This document shows, in pieces, positions 25,765 to 34,564 of a DNA stretch of 64,000 nucleotides (positions are counted from its first letter, which is position 1; the number at the start of each line of letters is the position of its first letter). Under the pieces are notes generated by a model. That model was not told where the DNA came from. It made no database searches and saw nothing but the letters and a program-made list of their open reading frames with translations. The DNA is from Oscillospiraceae bacterium (GTDB taxonomy: Bacteria; Bacillota; Clostridia; Oscillospirales; Acutalibacteraceae). The translations under genes and the position numbers were made by a program. The stretch is from the NCBI GenBank assembly GCA_015065765.1, contig SVPP01000001.1, positions 62,001 through 126,000 of the forward strand, written 5' to 3'.

Positions 25765-26949
25765 ATGAAAGAAGTCAGATTCGGAATTGTCGGTATCGGT
25801 AACATGGGTTCATCCCATGCGAAAAATCTTTTTGATTCAAAAATAAACGGTGCAGTTTTGTGTGCTGTTTGCGATACAGATCCCCAAAAAAGAAACTGGG
25901 CAGAAGAATCTCTGCCCGGTGTCCGCATTTATGAAAATTATTCTGACTTGCTTTCTGATAATGAAATAGATGCTGTAATTATAGCTACACCCCATTATCT
26001 TCATCCCGTTATTGCTATTGAAGCGTTTGAAAAAGGGTTAAATGTTCTTACTGAAAAACCTGCAGGAGTGTATGTTCAGAAGGTTCTGGAAATGAATGCT
26101 GCTGCTGAGAAAAGCGGTAAAGTTTTCGGTATCATGTATAATCAGAGAACAAATCCTATTTTCAGAAAAGCCCGTGAAATCATTTCTTCAGGTGAAGCAG
26201 GGGAACTGAAAAGGGTTGTCTGGATAATCACAAACTGGTACCGCAGACAGGAATACTATGACTCAGGCTCATGGCGTGCAACATGGAAAGATGAAGGTGG
26301 AGGTGTGCTGATAAATCAGTGTCCTCACAATATCGATATTTTACAGTGGATAGTCGGTATGCCGTCAAAGGTTACTGCACACTGTTACTACGGAAAATAC
26401 CATGATATCGAAGTTGAAGACGACGTTTCTGCGTTTTTTGAATTTCCCGGTGGTGCTACAGGCGCACTGTTCACTTCCACAGGTGAAAATCCTGGCACAA
26501 ACAGACTTGAGCTTTCCTGTGACAAAGCTAAAATAGTTATTGAAAACGGAAAGCTTTCCATGTGGAAATATAATTTGTCTGAGAAAGAATACAGAGATTT
26601 TTCTTCTGAAGATTATAAATCTAAGGTATCTTATGTATTTTCAGAATATATTCCCGAAAAGTGTGACGCTTCAGCACATAATCAGATTCTTCAGAATTTC
26701 ACGAACTCAATTTTATCTGGGGAAGAGTTGATTTCACCCGGTTATGATGGAATACGCGGTTTAACCATTTCCAACGCAATTCATCTTTCAGATTGGACAG
26801 GCAAAACTGTTGAAATTCCATTTGATGACGAGTTACATAAGCAATTTTTAATGGAAAAAGTCAAAGAATCCAGGCCAAAGAAAAATACAGTCAAAGACAA
26901 CTCCATCCGTGCAGGTAAAGCTTCTTCACGATGGGATGTTAAATGGTAA
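25765..26949 (+). CDS. Gfo/Idh/MocA family oxidoreductase
   Basis: The 394-residue protein has an N-terminal NAD(P)-binding Rossmann domain (FGIVGIGNMGSSHAKNLF; LTEKPAGVYVQK with the conserved EKP lysine) and a C-terminal alpha/beta sugar-binding domain (GGGVLINQCPHNIDILQWIVG, where the conserved HxxD catalytic motif reads HNID). Members oxidise or epimerise sugars and sugar acids. Its place at the end of the glucuronate operon suggests a uronic-acid-derived or released side sugar as substrate, which is inferred. The last 35 residues are basic and probably disordered. Confidence 0.9.
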   Translation: MKEVRFGIVGIGNMGSSHAKNLFDSKINGAVLCAVCDTDPQKRNWAEESLPGVRIYENYSDLLSDNEIDAVIIATPHYLHPVIAIEAFEKGLNVLTEKPAGVYVQKVLEMNAAAEKSGKVFGIMYNQRTNPIFRKAREIISSGEAGELKRVVWIITNWYRRQEYYDSGSWRATWKDEGGGVLINQCPHNIDILQWIVGMPSKVTAHCYYGKYHDIEVEDDVSAFFEFPGGATGALFTSTGENPGTNRLELSCDKAKIVIENGKLSMWKYNLSEKEYRDFSSEDYKSKVSYVFSEYIPEKCDASAHNQILQNFTNSILSGEELISPGYDGIRGLTISNAIHLSDWTGKTVEIPFDDELHKQFLMEKVKESRPKKNTVKDNSIRAGKASSRWDVKW

Positions 26950-26952
26950 AAA

Positions 26953-26985
26953 AATGAGCAGTGAAAATCACTGTTCATTTTACTT
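26953..26985. terminator. Bidirectional terminator between the glucuronate operon and thiN
   Basis: A 12-bp stem (26953-26964 with 26968-26979, one G-T pair) around an AAA loop, with T-rich sequence after it on the plus strand and a run of A before it that serves the minus strand. Its right arm includes the last codons of thiN. Confidence 0.85.
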
Positions 26986-27592
26986 TTATTAAAAGAAGTT
27001 TACCCTTGTTTACTGCTATTTCTGCAACCTTACCTTTAATGACCTCATTGCTAGTTGCATATTGATACTCAGAAGTGATAACAGCATTATCAAGCGTATA
27101 TTTTGCATTTTTTATTGTGACACCTTCGCTGATTCCGAAAATATTTACAAGAGAAAAATATGAAAAACTGTCATCCACATAAACTATTTTATTTCCAACA
27201 ACTTCCATTTCAGAATAATCATCTGCAATTATACACTTTTTACCTTTTTTGTAAAGGAAATTCAGAATTGAAACATTAACAAGTGTATGGTCAAGTCTGT
27301 TGCCCACAACACCTATCAGTAAAAAATCATCAAAGCCTCTCTTTTCTGCTTCTTTTACTGCAAATACAGTGTCAGTGTCGTCTTTTTCGCATGGCAATAC
27401 TATCGTCTCTGTATCTGTATCAGGTTTCTGATGTGAATCAAAATCGCCGACTATTAATGAAGGTGTAATACTCAGTTTTTCAGCGTGCTTTAAACCGCTG
27501 TCACAAAAGATGGAAAAGTCATCAGGTCTTATATATGATTTGATTCTTTTGTAATCTCCGATGTCAGCACCGCCAACGATAACACATCTCAT
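26975..27592 (-). CDS. thiN: Thiamine pyrophosphokinase
   Basis: Converts thiamine to thiamine diphosphate. The roughly 205-residue protein has the family motifs FCDSGLKHAEKL, LIVGDFDSH, LPCEKDDTDTVFAVKEA and GVVGNRLDHTLVN, plus the C-terminal thiamine-binding beta domain. The start is ATG 27592, eight bases from AAGGAG; a GTG at 27601 would overlap that site. Confidence 0.94.
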   Translation of the reverse strand: MRCVIVGGADIGDYKRIKSYIRPDDFSIFCDSGLKHAEKLSITPSLIVGDFDSHQKPDTDTETIVLPCEKDDTDTVFAVKEAEKRGFDDFLLIGVVGNRLDHTLVNVSILNFLYKKGKKCIIADDYSEMEVVGNKIVYVDDSFSYFSLVNIFGISEGVTIKNAKYTLDNAVITSEYQYATSNEVIKGKVAEIAVNKGKLLLIKVK

Positions 27593-27619
27593 TATTATCA
27601 CTCCTTCGTATGCAAAAAT

Positions 27620-27648
27620 ATTATATCAGTTAATCTCTTTTAGTTCAA
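27620..27648 (-). promoter_or_regulatory. Sigma-A type promoter of thiN
   Basis: On the minus strand TTGAAC (27648-27643) and TATAAT (27625-27620) are 17 bases apart. I see no TPP riboswitch. Confidence 0.8.
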
Positions 27649-27656
27649 TATTTATA

Positions 27657-27685
27657 TTGAATAATTTGTCTGAAAATGATAAAAT
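27657..27685 (+). promoter_or_regulatory. Sigma-A type promoter of pcrA
   Basis: TTGAAT (27657-27662) and TAAAAT (27680-27685) are 17 bases apart, divergent from the thiN promoter and eight bases away from it. Confidence 0.75.
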
Positions 27686-27716
27686 ATGATGATAATATAT
27701 TTAACAGGTGAAAAGC

Positions 27717-30092
27717 ATGATGAACGAATTTTCAACAATCAGAAAAAAGATAATAGAAAAAGATTTTTCAAGAATGAACCCGATGCAGAGAGAAGCTGTT
27801 TTTCATACAGACGGCCCGCTTCTTATTCTTGCAGGTGCAGGTAGCGGTAAAACTACAGTTATTGTTAACAGAATTTATAATTTAATCAGATTCGGCAAGG
27901 CATATAATTCCGATGATTGCTATTTTTCAGTAAGTGACAGCGATATTCAATTGATGCAGGACTATCTCGACGGAAAAACCTCTGATTTATTTGATGTTGA
28001 GGATTTACTTGCTGTAAATCCTGCGAAACCATGGCAGATTCTTGCCATTACATTTACAAACAAAGCGGCAGGTGAACTGAAAGAAAGACTTTCAAACCTT
28101 CTTGGCAGTCAGGCTGAGGATATATGGGCAAGTACATTCCACTCATTCTGCGCAAGAGTTCTCAGACGTGATGGCGATAAAATTGGTTTTTCTTCTAATT
28201 TTACAATTTATGATACTGATGACAGTAAAAGAATGATGAAGGAATGTATGAGACAACTTGAAATCAGTGATAAAATGTTGCCTGTCAAGTCGGTGTTGAC
28301 CGAAATAAGTCACGCTAAGGACTCTCTCATATCTCCTGAAGAATATGCTAAAAATGCAAGCAGTGACATAAGATTGCAGATGATTTCCCGTGCTTACACC
28401 AAGTATCAGCAAATGCTCAGAAATGCCGATGCCATGGATTTCGATGATATAATTGTCAACACTGTAAAACTTCTTGAAAAATGTCCCGAAGTACTCGAGT
28501 ATTATCAGAATAAATTCAGATATATTATGGTTGACGAGTATCAGGATACTAACCATGTTCAGTACAGACTCACTGAGCTTCTGGCGGCAAAACACAAAAA
28601 CATCTGCGTTGTTGGTGATGACGACCAGAGTATTTACCGCTTCAGAGGTGCTACAATCGAAAATATACTGTCATTTGAGAAAAGATACAGTGATGCGAAA
28701 GTTATAAGACTTGAGCAGAATTATCGTTCAACTCAGAATATTCTTGACGCTGCAAATGCTGTTATTGCAAATAATCAGGGTAGAAAAGGCAAAAACCTCT
28801 GGACAAATAATGGAGAAGGTGAACTCATTACTCTTTCAATTTCCTACGATGAAAGGGAAGAAGGAAGATTTATTGCAGATACTATTATCGATAATGTTTC
28901 AGATGGCAAAAAGTGGTCAGACCACACAATTCTTTACAGAATGAATTCTCAGTCAAACGCCATTGAAAATGCACTTGTGCGTTCTGCAGTGCCTTACCGT
29001 GTTATCGGTGGTCACAGGTTCTATGAGCGCAAAGAAATCAAGGATGCACTTGCTTATCTTACCGTAATTAATAATCCTGCTGATGATATCAGATTGAGAA
29101 GAATTATCAATGAACCCAAAAGGGGAATCGGTGATACAACAATCAACCATGCACTTGAAATTGCGGGGGGTATTGGTATCAGTCTCTATGAGGTACTGAA
29201 GAATGCTGAAGACTATCCTTCGCTTTCACGTGCTGCAGCGAAAATCAGAAATTTTGTTGATATGCTTGAGTCTTTCAGAGTTAAAGCGGAAACGATGAGA
29301 CTTGATGAACTTTTTCATGTTGTGATGACGGAGAGTGGCTATCTTGAATCATTGGCAGCGGACAAGGATACATTTGTTGACCGCTCAGAAAACCTTAATG
29401 AATTGTCATCTAACCTTGTTAAACATCAGGAAGAAAACGAGGAAGCAACTCTCGGTTCGTTCCTCGAAGAAGTTTCACTTATGACCGATATTGACAATTA
29501 CAATTCTGAGGCTGACACAGTAACTCTCATGACACTTCATTCAGCAAAAGGTCTTGAATTTCCATGTGTTTTTATGGCTGGCATGGAAGAAGGAATTTTT
29601 CCCGGTCAGCAATCTATGTTCATTCCGTCTGAGGTTGAAGAAGAAAGACGACTTGCTTATGTAGGTATAACAAGGGCCAAGGAAAAACTCTATCTCACAG
29701 CAACTAAGACACGACTTCTTTTTGGTTCAACAACTCATAACAGACCGTCACGCTTTGTAGATGAAATTCCTGCTGAGCTCATCGACAACGTTTCAAAAAG
29801 CAGTATTACCACTGCTCAGAAAATCATGTTCCAGCCTCAGGAAACGAGAAGTGATAAAACATATACAATTCCAAAACATTATTCTGCAAAAACAGATTCA
29901 GCACTCGAAAAACCTGCATCCGCGGGTAAGGAAACATACAAGGTGGGAGATACTGTTTTACATAGTGCTTTCGGTAAAGGTGTTATACTTTCAGTACAGC
30001 CTATGGGTGGAGACTATTTCCTTGAAATTGCTTTTGAAAAGGCGAGTACAAAGAAAATTATGGCGGCTTATGCTAAACTGAAAAAATTATAA
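27717..30092 (+). CDS. pcrA: UvrD/PcrA-family ATP-dependent 3'-5' DNA helicase
   Basis: Superfamily 1A helicase for repair and replication-fork clearance. All motifs are visible: Q motif MNPMQREAV, Walker A GAGSGKTT (Lys45), ITFTNKAA, FHSFCARVLRR, DEYQDTN (motif II), GDDDQSIYRFRGA, QNYRST, TLHSAKGLEFPCVF and YVGITRAKEKL. An extra segment of about 45 residues sits between motifs I and Ia. The last 60 residues match the PcrA tail that ends in a Tudor-like domain (YKVGDTVLHSAFGKGVI). AGGTG (27706-27710) precedes ATG 27717; ATG 27720 is also possible. Confidence 0.95.
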   Translation: MMNEFSTIRKKIIEKDFSRMNPMQREAVFHTDGPLLILAGAGSGKTTVIVNRIYNLIRFGKAYNSDDCYFSVSDSDIQLMQDYLDGKTSDLFDVEDLLAVNPAKPWQILAITFTNKAAGELKERLSNLLGSQAEDIWASTFHSFCARVLRRDGDKIGFSSNFTIYDTDDSKRMMKECMRQLEISDKMLPVKSVLTEISHAKDSLISPEEYAKNASSDIRLQMISRAYTKYQQMLRNADAMDFDDIIVNTVKLLEKCPEVLEYYQNKFRYIMVDEYQDTNHVQYRLTELLAAKHKNICVVGDDDQSIYRFRGATIENILSFEKRYSDAKVIRLEQNYRSTQNILDAANAVIANNQGRKGKNLWTNNGEGELITLSISYDEREEGRFIADTIIDNVSDGKKWSDHTILYRMNSQSNAIENALVRSAVPYRVIGGHRFYERKEIKDALAYLTVINNPADDIRLRRIINEPKRGIGDTTINHALEIAGGIGISLYEVLKNAEDYPSLSRAAAKIRNFVDMLESFRVKAETMRLDELFHVVMTESGYLESLAADKDTFVDRSENLNELSSNLVKHQEENEEATLGSFLEEVSLMTDIDNYNSEADTVTLMTLHSAKGLEFPCVFMAGMEEGIFPGQQSMFIPSEVEEERRLAYVGITRAKEKLYLTATKTRLLFGSTTHNRPSRFVDEIPAELIDNVSKSSITTAQKIMFQPQETRSDKTYTIPKHYSAKTDSALEKPASAGKETYKVGDTVLHSAFGKGVILSVQPMGGDYFLEIAFEKASTKKIMAAYAKLKKL

Positions 30093-30106
30093 TGTGGAGG
30101 TAACAT

Positions 30107-31414
30107 ATGTCAGAGAAACAAAGTAGAAAATCTGCAAGAAGATTTCTCAAAGCTTTTTTGCTATCAATCATTATTTCAGTTACTGTTTTGTTTGTTGTAG
30201 TGAATTTTGTTGATTTACCTATGCAGAAAGAGCCTGCTGACGTTGCTCCGGTAACAACTTTATCAGACAAAAATTCTGATGAAGTTATAGCAACAGCTTC
30301 TCTCAGCAGTGTAGGTGATTTACTTATACATGCTCCGGTATTTAACAGTGTCTGGAAACAGGATGGTTCATATGATTTTAACCCAATATTTCAGTATGTG
30401 AAACCTTATCTTGAAAAAGCTGATTTTTGCGTTGCAAATCTGGAAGTTTCTCTTGGTGGTACAGAGAATGGACTCACTTATTCAGGTTACCCACTTTTCA
30501 ACTGTCCTGATTCTATTGTCGATGCTGCAAAAAATATGGGGACTGATATGTTATTGCTCGCAAATAATCACACTTATGATTGCGGATATTCAGGTTTTAT
30601 CCGTAAAATCGGTGTGATTGCAAACGTGGGACTTAAATATACAGGTGTGGGAAAAGATAACACAGAAAAACTTTACAATGTTGTGAATGTCAATGGTATA
30701 AAGATCGGCATCGTGAATTATACTTATGAAACGCCGTCAACGGGTGAGGGCAACAAGGCTATCAACGGAATTCTTCTTGACAAAAATGCTGTAAATCTTG
30801 TAAACACTTTCAATTATGATAAGCTTGAAGAGTTTTATGATGACCTTGAAAATAAAATGGCACAGATGAAAAATGACGGAGCAGAGGTAATTGTCGTGTA
30901 TCCTCATTGGGGTACTGAATACCTTCTTGAAGCAAACGAATATCAATCTCAGATGGCACAGAAAATGTGTGATCTTGGAGTTGATGTTATTGTAGGCGGA
31001 CATCCTCATGTTGTTGAACCCGTTGAGGTCATAAAATCCGAAATTTCGGACAAAAGAACGGTTTGTCTTTATTCTTTGGGTAATTTCATATCTAACCAGA
31101 GAAGTCATCTTATGAACCTTTCTACGGGTAATACAGAGGACGGTGTTATTTTCACCGTAAACTTCGAAAAATATGGTGATGGTCATGTTGCTGTAAAATC
31201 TGTTGAAGTGATTCCGACCTGGGTAAATTTATCTGACGGTAATTACAGAGTAATACCTCTTGACAAGAAGATTGACGATTGGAAAAGTGCTTTCGGACTT
31301 AATGATTTTTCTTTGGATTCAGCAAAAGGATCTTATGACAGGACAATGGCACTTGTAGGTCAGGGGATAGATGATTTTAATAATAATGAATTATCAGCTA
31401 AAGATGCCGCATAG
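30107..31414 (+). CDS. CapA-family membrane-anchored metallophosphatase-like protein
   Basis: The 435-residue protein has one N-terminal membrane helix (about residues 16-36) after a basic tail, then an extracytoplasmic PGA_cap/CapA domain: VGDLLIHAPVF, VANLEVSLGG, ANNHTYDCGYSG, YPHWGTEYLL and GGHPHVVEP. These residues match the metal-binding sites of the calcineurin-like fold. CapA homologues take part in poly-gamma-glutamate synthesis or other envelope processes; the exact role here is unknown. TGGAGG precedes the ATG and the gene is 14 bases after pcrA. Confidence 0.88.
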   Translation: MSEKQSRKSARRFLKAFLLSIIISVTVLFVVVNFVDLPMQKEPADVAPVTTLSDKNSDEVIATASLSSVGDLLIHAPVFNSVWKQDGSYDFNPIFQYVKPYLEKADFCVANLEVSLGGTENGLTYSGYPLFNCPDSIVDAAKNMGTDMLLLANNHTYDCGYSGFIRKIGVIANVGLKYTGVGKDNTEKLYNVVNVNGIKIGIVNYTYETPSTGEGNKAINGILLDKNAVNLVNTFNYDKLEEFYDDLENKMAQMKNDGAEVIVVYPHWGTEYLLEANEYQSQMAQKMCDLGVDVIVGGHPHVVEPVEVIKSEISDKRTVCLYSLGNFISNQRSHLMNLSTGNTEDGVIFTVNFEKYGDGHVAVKSVEVIPTWVNLSDGNYRVIPLDKKIDDWKSAFGLNDFSLDSAKGSYDRTMALVGQGIDDFNNNELSAKDAA

Positions 31415-31415
31415 A

Positions 31416-31444
31416 TTGACCTTTTCAGTAGTTTGTGATAAAAT
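31416..31444 (+). promoter_or_regulatory. Sigma-A type promoter of the glycosyltransferase gene
   Basis: TTGACC (31416-31421) and TAAAAT (31439-31444) are 17 bases apart, between the CapA-like gene and the glycosyltransferase. Confidence 0.7.
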
Positions 31445-31480
31445 ACTTTTATAAAAAATTCGTGTTTGTGGGGTAACGAG

Positions 31481-32680
31481 ATGAAAACAAGAAACAAAGA
31501 AAATGGGAAAGTAATTTTTTATATTGCGCATATTGAATTGCCTGATATAAATGCACTTGCACACAGAGTTCTTGCTAACTGCATTGCACTGAGAGAAGCA
31601 GGATATAAACCTGTTCTTATCGGATACAGTAAGGACAAGAACACATCAAAAGACATCAGGGAAACACACTTTAAAGTTAACGGCTTTGATTGCTTTAATG
31701 TTCCGTATCCGATTTCCAACATGGATTGGGTAAAAGATACCGTAACTTACAAGAAATTTACTGATTTAATTTCTGATTATTTCAGTGAAGGTGTTCACTC
31801 AATTGTTTGTTGTAGCATTGGCTCAACCAACTTTTATGGTTTGATGAGATTTGCAAAAAAACACGGAATACACATGGTGTCAGATACTGAGGATTGGTTT
31901 GACTATTTTGCTGGTAATATCATAAGAAGAACATATAAAAGACTTGATGAAGAGGTTTATGTTAAAGTTCTGAAACCTAAAATTAAAAATGTAATTACCA
32001 TCAGCTCTTTTCTTTATAACTACTACACAGATGCGCATAATTGTAATTGTATAATTGTTCCGTCGCTTACAGTTTCCACAGACAAAAGATTTCAGAATTT
32101 GCCTGAGTATGTAAATGACGGTGTACTCCGATATGTTTATTCCGGTAATCCCGGATACAAAGGCAGTAAAGACAGAATAGATTGGTGTGTTAAAGCTTTT
32201 GCAAAATTTGCCCCTTCACATGCAAAATTTGACATATTTGGTATTTCTCTTGACGGTTTTATTGAGCAGTTTCCTGAGTATGAATCCGCTGCAAGGGACG
32301 AAAAAATAACTTTTCATGGTTTTTGCGACAATAAAACGTGTCTTGAAGCAATTGCTAGAGCAGATTTTTCAGTGTTTGCAAGATTGATTTCTCAGCCAAC
32401 ACTTGCCGGATTTCCGACAAAGTTTTCAGAGTGCCTGGCTATGGGCGTTCCTTCAGTTACAACACCTACCAGTGACCTTAAAGACTATATAATCAACGGT
32501 GTAAACGGATTCGTCTCAGAGGACGCAACTTATGATTCCTTTGAGAAAGCTTTTGCTGAATCCTGTAAAGTTACTGAGGAGCAGATAACCGAGATTCACA
32601 AAAACTGTAAAAAAGATAAGCGTCTGGATTGCATATCTTATGTAAAAATTCTTGGTGACTATTTTGATAACATGAAATAA
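31481..32680 (+). CDS. Glycosyltransferase, GT-B fold (family 4-like)
   Basis: The protein of about 399 residues has an N-terminal acceptor domain (LAHRVLANCIALREAGYKPVLIG, a lead-in seen in many family 4 enzymes) and a C-terminal donor-binding domain (VLRYVYSGNPGYKGSKDRID, ITFHGF, and FPTKFSECLAMGVPSVTTPTSD, where the Glu sits in the usual EX7E region). No membrane segment is seen. It probably adds a sugar to a cell-surface glycan; donor and acceptor are unknown. I choose ATG 31481; a TTG at 31466 is upstream. Confidence 0.82.
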   Translation: MKTRNKENGKVIFYIAHIELPDINALAHRVLANCIALREAGYKPVLIGYSKDKNTSKDIRETHFKVNGFDCFNVPYPISNMDWVKDTVTYKKFTDLISDYFSEGVHSIVCCSIGSTNFYGLMRFAKKHGIHMVSDTEDWFDYFAGNIIRRTYKRLDEEVYVKVLKPKIKNVITISSFLYNYYTDAHNCNCIIVPSLTVSTDKRFQNLPEYVNDGVLRYVYSGNPGYKGSKDRIDWCVKAFAKFAPSHAKFDIFGISLDGFIEQFPEYESAARDEKITFHGFCDNKTCLEAIARADFSVFARLISQPTLAGFPTKFSECLAMGVPSVTTPTSDLKDYIINGVNGFVSEDATYDSFEKAFAESCKVTEEQITEIHKNCKKDKRLDCISYVKILGDYFDNMK

Positions 32681-32682
32681 AA

Positions 32683-32719
32683 CTTCACCCCTGAGCGATT
32701 AAAGCCCAGGGGTGAAAAG
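32683..32719. terminator. Terminator between convergent glycosyltransferase and rodA
   Basis: TTCACCCCTG (32684-32693) pairs with CAGGGGTGAA (32707-32716). Read from the minus strand it is followed by GTTTTATTT, so it best fits as the rodA terminator, but the strong stem may also stop plus-strand transcripts. Confidence 0.82.
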
Positions 32720-33910
32720 TTACTTGGTTTTATAGTTTGAATAAGGTGTTACAATTCCTGAAACAATAAAGTTTTCAGGATCTGTCTCAATATTCTGTCT
32801 GTAAACGCTCATTATTAGTCCCATAGCGACATAAATTGAAAGAGTTGAGGAACCGCCGGCACTCATGAAGGGGAGTGTGATACCGATAACAGGAAGAAGC
32901 TGCAAACACATACCAATGTTGATTACAATCTGTGATAAAATCATAAAAGCTATGCCGTAGCAGACAAGAGTACCGGTATTGTCTTTTGAACGCCTTCCGT
33001 TGTTAATGATTTTTATAACTATTACAGCGAAAAGCACAAGAAGTCCAAGACAACCGATGAAACCTAATTCTTCACCGATAACAGAAAGAATCATATCGTT
33101 CTTGCTTTCAGGAACTATACCATTCTGGGTAAATGTTCCGTTGAAAAGACCTTTTCCGAAGAGACCGCCTGAACCGATAGCTTTTATACAATTATCCTGC
33201 TGATAAATAACGTCACCATATGATTCGGGAAAAAACAGTGCGAGAAATCTTTCTTTCTGAATTTCAGAGAAAACCTTCGTCCATACTATGGGAATCATGG
33301 CAATAACAGCAAGCAAGCCGATAGCAAAATATCTCAGCTTCACGTTTGCAACAAACATCATGCCCACAAAAATGAAAACAAATACAAGTGCAGAGCCAAT
33401 ATCACCTGTGAGAGCTACAAGTCCTGCATAAATCATGGCATGAGCGGTTAGTAACAGAACGTTTGCTACCTTGTCAATTTTATCAGAAATCAGTTCGATG
33501 TGAACACCAAAAGTAACAACAAACGCAATTTTAACAAACTCTGACGGTTGAAGATAAAATGAACTTGTGATTTTAAGCCAGGTTTTTGCATCGCTTCTGG
33601 CATCAGGTCCTACGCCGAAGAAGAACAGAGAAACCATCAGCAGTAGGGCAACAGCGGCAATTACAGGCCAGATTTTGATTATCAATTCATAGTCAATGAG
33701 CGAAATAATAATTGCAACTGTTATTCCCAGTGCGACAGCGATAAGCATTGTTCTGGTATCGCGGGAAATCACCTGATCTTCTGTAAGTGTATACAACGTA
33801 GCGCTATGGACAAGTAACGCACCGAAGGATGAAGCAAGCAGACATAAAAGCATCATTATCCAGTCGGTGCCTTTTATAAACTTAGCTAAATTTTTACGTA
33901 AACTTTCCAA
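32720..33910 (-). CDS. rodA: RodA/FtsW/SpoVE family peptidoglycan glycosyltransferase
   Basis: The 396-residue SEDS protein has about ten membrane segments. Motifs include YLQPSEFVKIAFV (the P-S-E lipid II region), a large loop with KERFLALFFPE and QQDNCIKAIGSGGLFGKGLFNG, FAVIGEELGF-like LSVIGEELGFIG, and LLPVIGITLPFMSAGGSS near the C-terminus. It polymerises lipid II during elongation. RodA fits better than FtsW because no mur or division genes are nearby, but SpoVE-like sporulation use cannot be excluded. Confidence 0.9.
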   Translation of the reverse strand: MESLRKNLAKFIKGTDWIMMLLCLLASSFGALLVHSATLYTLTEDQVISRDTRTMLIAVALGITVAIIISLIDYELIIKIWPVIAAVALLLMVSLFFFGVGPDARSDAKTWLKITSSFYLQPSEFVKIAFVVTFGVHIELISDKIDKVANVLLLTAHAMIYAGLVALTGDIGSALVFVFIFVGMMFVANVKLRYFAIGLLAVIAMIPIVWTKVFSEIQKERFLALFFPESYGDVIYQQDNCIKAIGSGGLFGKGLFNGTFTQNGIVPESKNDMILSVIGEELGFIGCLGLLVLFAVIVIKIINNGRRSKDNTGTLVCYGIAFMILSQIVINIGMCLQLLPVIGITLPFMSAGGSSTLSIYVAMGLIMSVYRQNIETDPENFIVSGIVTPYSNYKTK

Positions 33911-33942
33911 AAGAAAGCACCTCTTATAAATTATTCTTATAT

Positions 33943-33971
33943 ATTATACCTTTATTGCACCTTCAATGCAA
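33943..33971 (-). promoter_or_regulatory. Sigma-A type promoter of rodA
   Basis: On the minus strand TTGCAT (33971-33966) and TATAAT (33948-33943) are 17 bases apart. Confidence 0.75.
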
Positions 33972-33994
33972 GCGAAAATCAGAAAAGTTTGTAA

Positions 33995-34021
33995 AAAAAC
34001 AGGCCCACCAATCGGTGAGCC
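33995..34021 (-). terminator. Terminator of secG
   Basis: GGCTCACC pairs with GGTGGGCC (minus strand, 34021-34014 with 34009-34002; one G-T pair) around a four-base loop, then TGTTTTTTTAC. Confidence 0.88.
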
Positions 34022-34034
34022 GGATTTTTTTAAA

Positions 34035-34292
34035 TTAACCTCTGAAGAATGCAATAAGGAAGCAAGAAACAAGAGTAAGAACAAAGAAGAGGACTGCAAC
34101 AATTTTTGTTGCCTTTGCAAGTTTAGCTTCCATTGTGCGGCCTTTATTTTTCCCAAAGAAAGTATCAGCACCGCCGGCAATTGCACCTGAGAGACCTGCT
34201 GATTTGCTTTCCTGAAGAAGAACTACAACTATAAGGAATAAAGACAAAAGAATCAGTCCGACTGCCAATGCAATTTCATATCCTGTCATCAT
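34035..34292 (-). CDS. secG: Preprotein translocase subunit SecG
   Basis: The 85-residue protein has two membrane helices (about 5-25 and 60-82) joined by the SecG loop [29 protein letters not shown] split here as [17 protein letters not shown] and [10 protein letters not shown]. It assists SecYEG protein export. CGGAGG precedes the start; ATG 34292 or 34289 are equivalent. Confidence 0.95.
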   Translation of the reverse strand: MMTGYEIALAVGLILLSLFLIVVVLLQESKSAGLSGAIAGGADTFFGKNKGRTMEAKLAKATKIVAVLFFVLTLVSCFLIAFFRG

Positions 34293-34323
34293 ATTAAATT
34301 ACCTCCGAATGTTATTTCGTTAT

Positions 34324-34352
34324 ATTTTATCACAGTCAATAAAAAAATGCAA
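34324..34352 (-). promoter_or_regulatory. Sigma-A type promoter of secG
   Basis: On the minus strand TTGCAT (34352-34347) and TAAAAT (34329-34324) are 17 bases apart. Confidence 0.7.
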
Positions 34353-34419
34353 GTCTTTTATTTAATATTTTTACTATATTTACCTGTTTATTTATGTGCA
34401 TTACGCATATAATACTTAT

Positions 34420-34500
34420 ACAGTACGTCAAAGAGCGTTTGTGTCGTGCTGTAATAGCCGTATTATGTTGGGAAGCCGACATAGACGGCTTATTTTTTAT
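34420..34500 (+). ncRNA. Candidate small structured RNA with its own terminator
   Basis: CAGTACG (about 34420-34426) pairs with CGTGCTG (about 34447-34453), with an inner CAAA/TTTG pair. A second hairpin pairs GCCGT (about 34458-34462) with ACGGC, enclosing ATGTTGG/CCGACAT around a GAAG tetraloop, and is followed by TTATTTTTTATTATTT. A TATAAT (34408-34413) lies just upstream, but its -35 (TGTTTA, 34385-34390) is weak. The unit sits between divergent secG and tsaE promoters and has no supported ORF. I do not recognise the RNA family. Confidence 0.4.
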
Positions 34501-34508
34501 TATTTGTA

Positions 34509-34536
34509 TTTACATTTTTCTGAAAAGTGGTATAAT
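34509..34536 (+). promoter_or_regulatory. Sigma-A type promoter of the tsaE-upp operon
   Basis: TTTACA (34509-34514) and TATAAT (34531-34536) are 16 bases apart, 28 bases before the tsaE ATG. Confidence 0.75.
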
Positions 34537-34564
34537 AATAAAAAAGAGATTTTGAGGTATTTTA

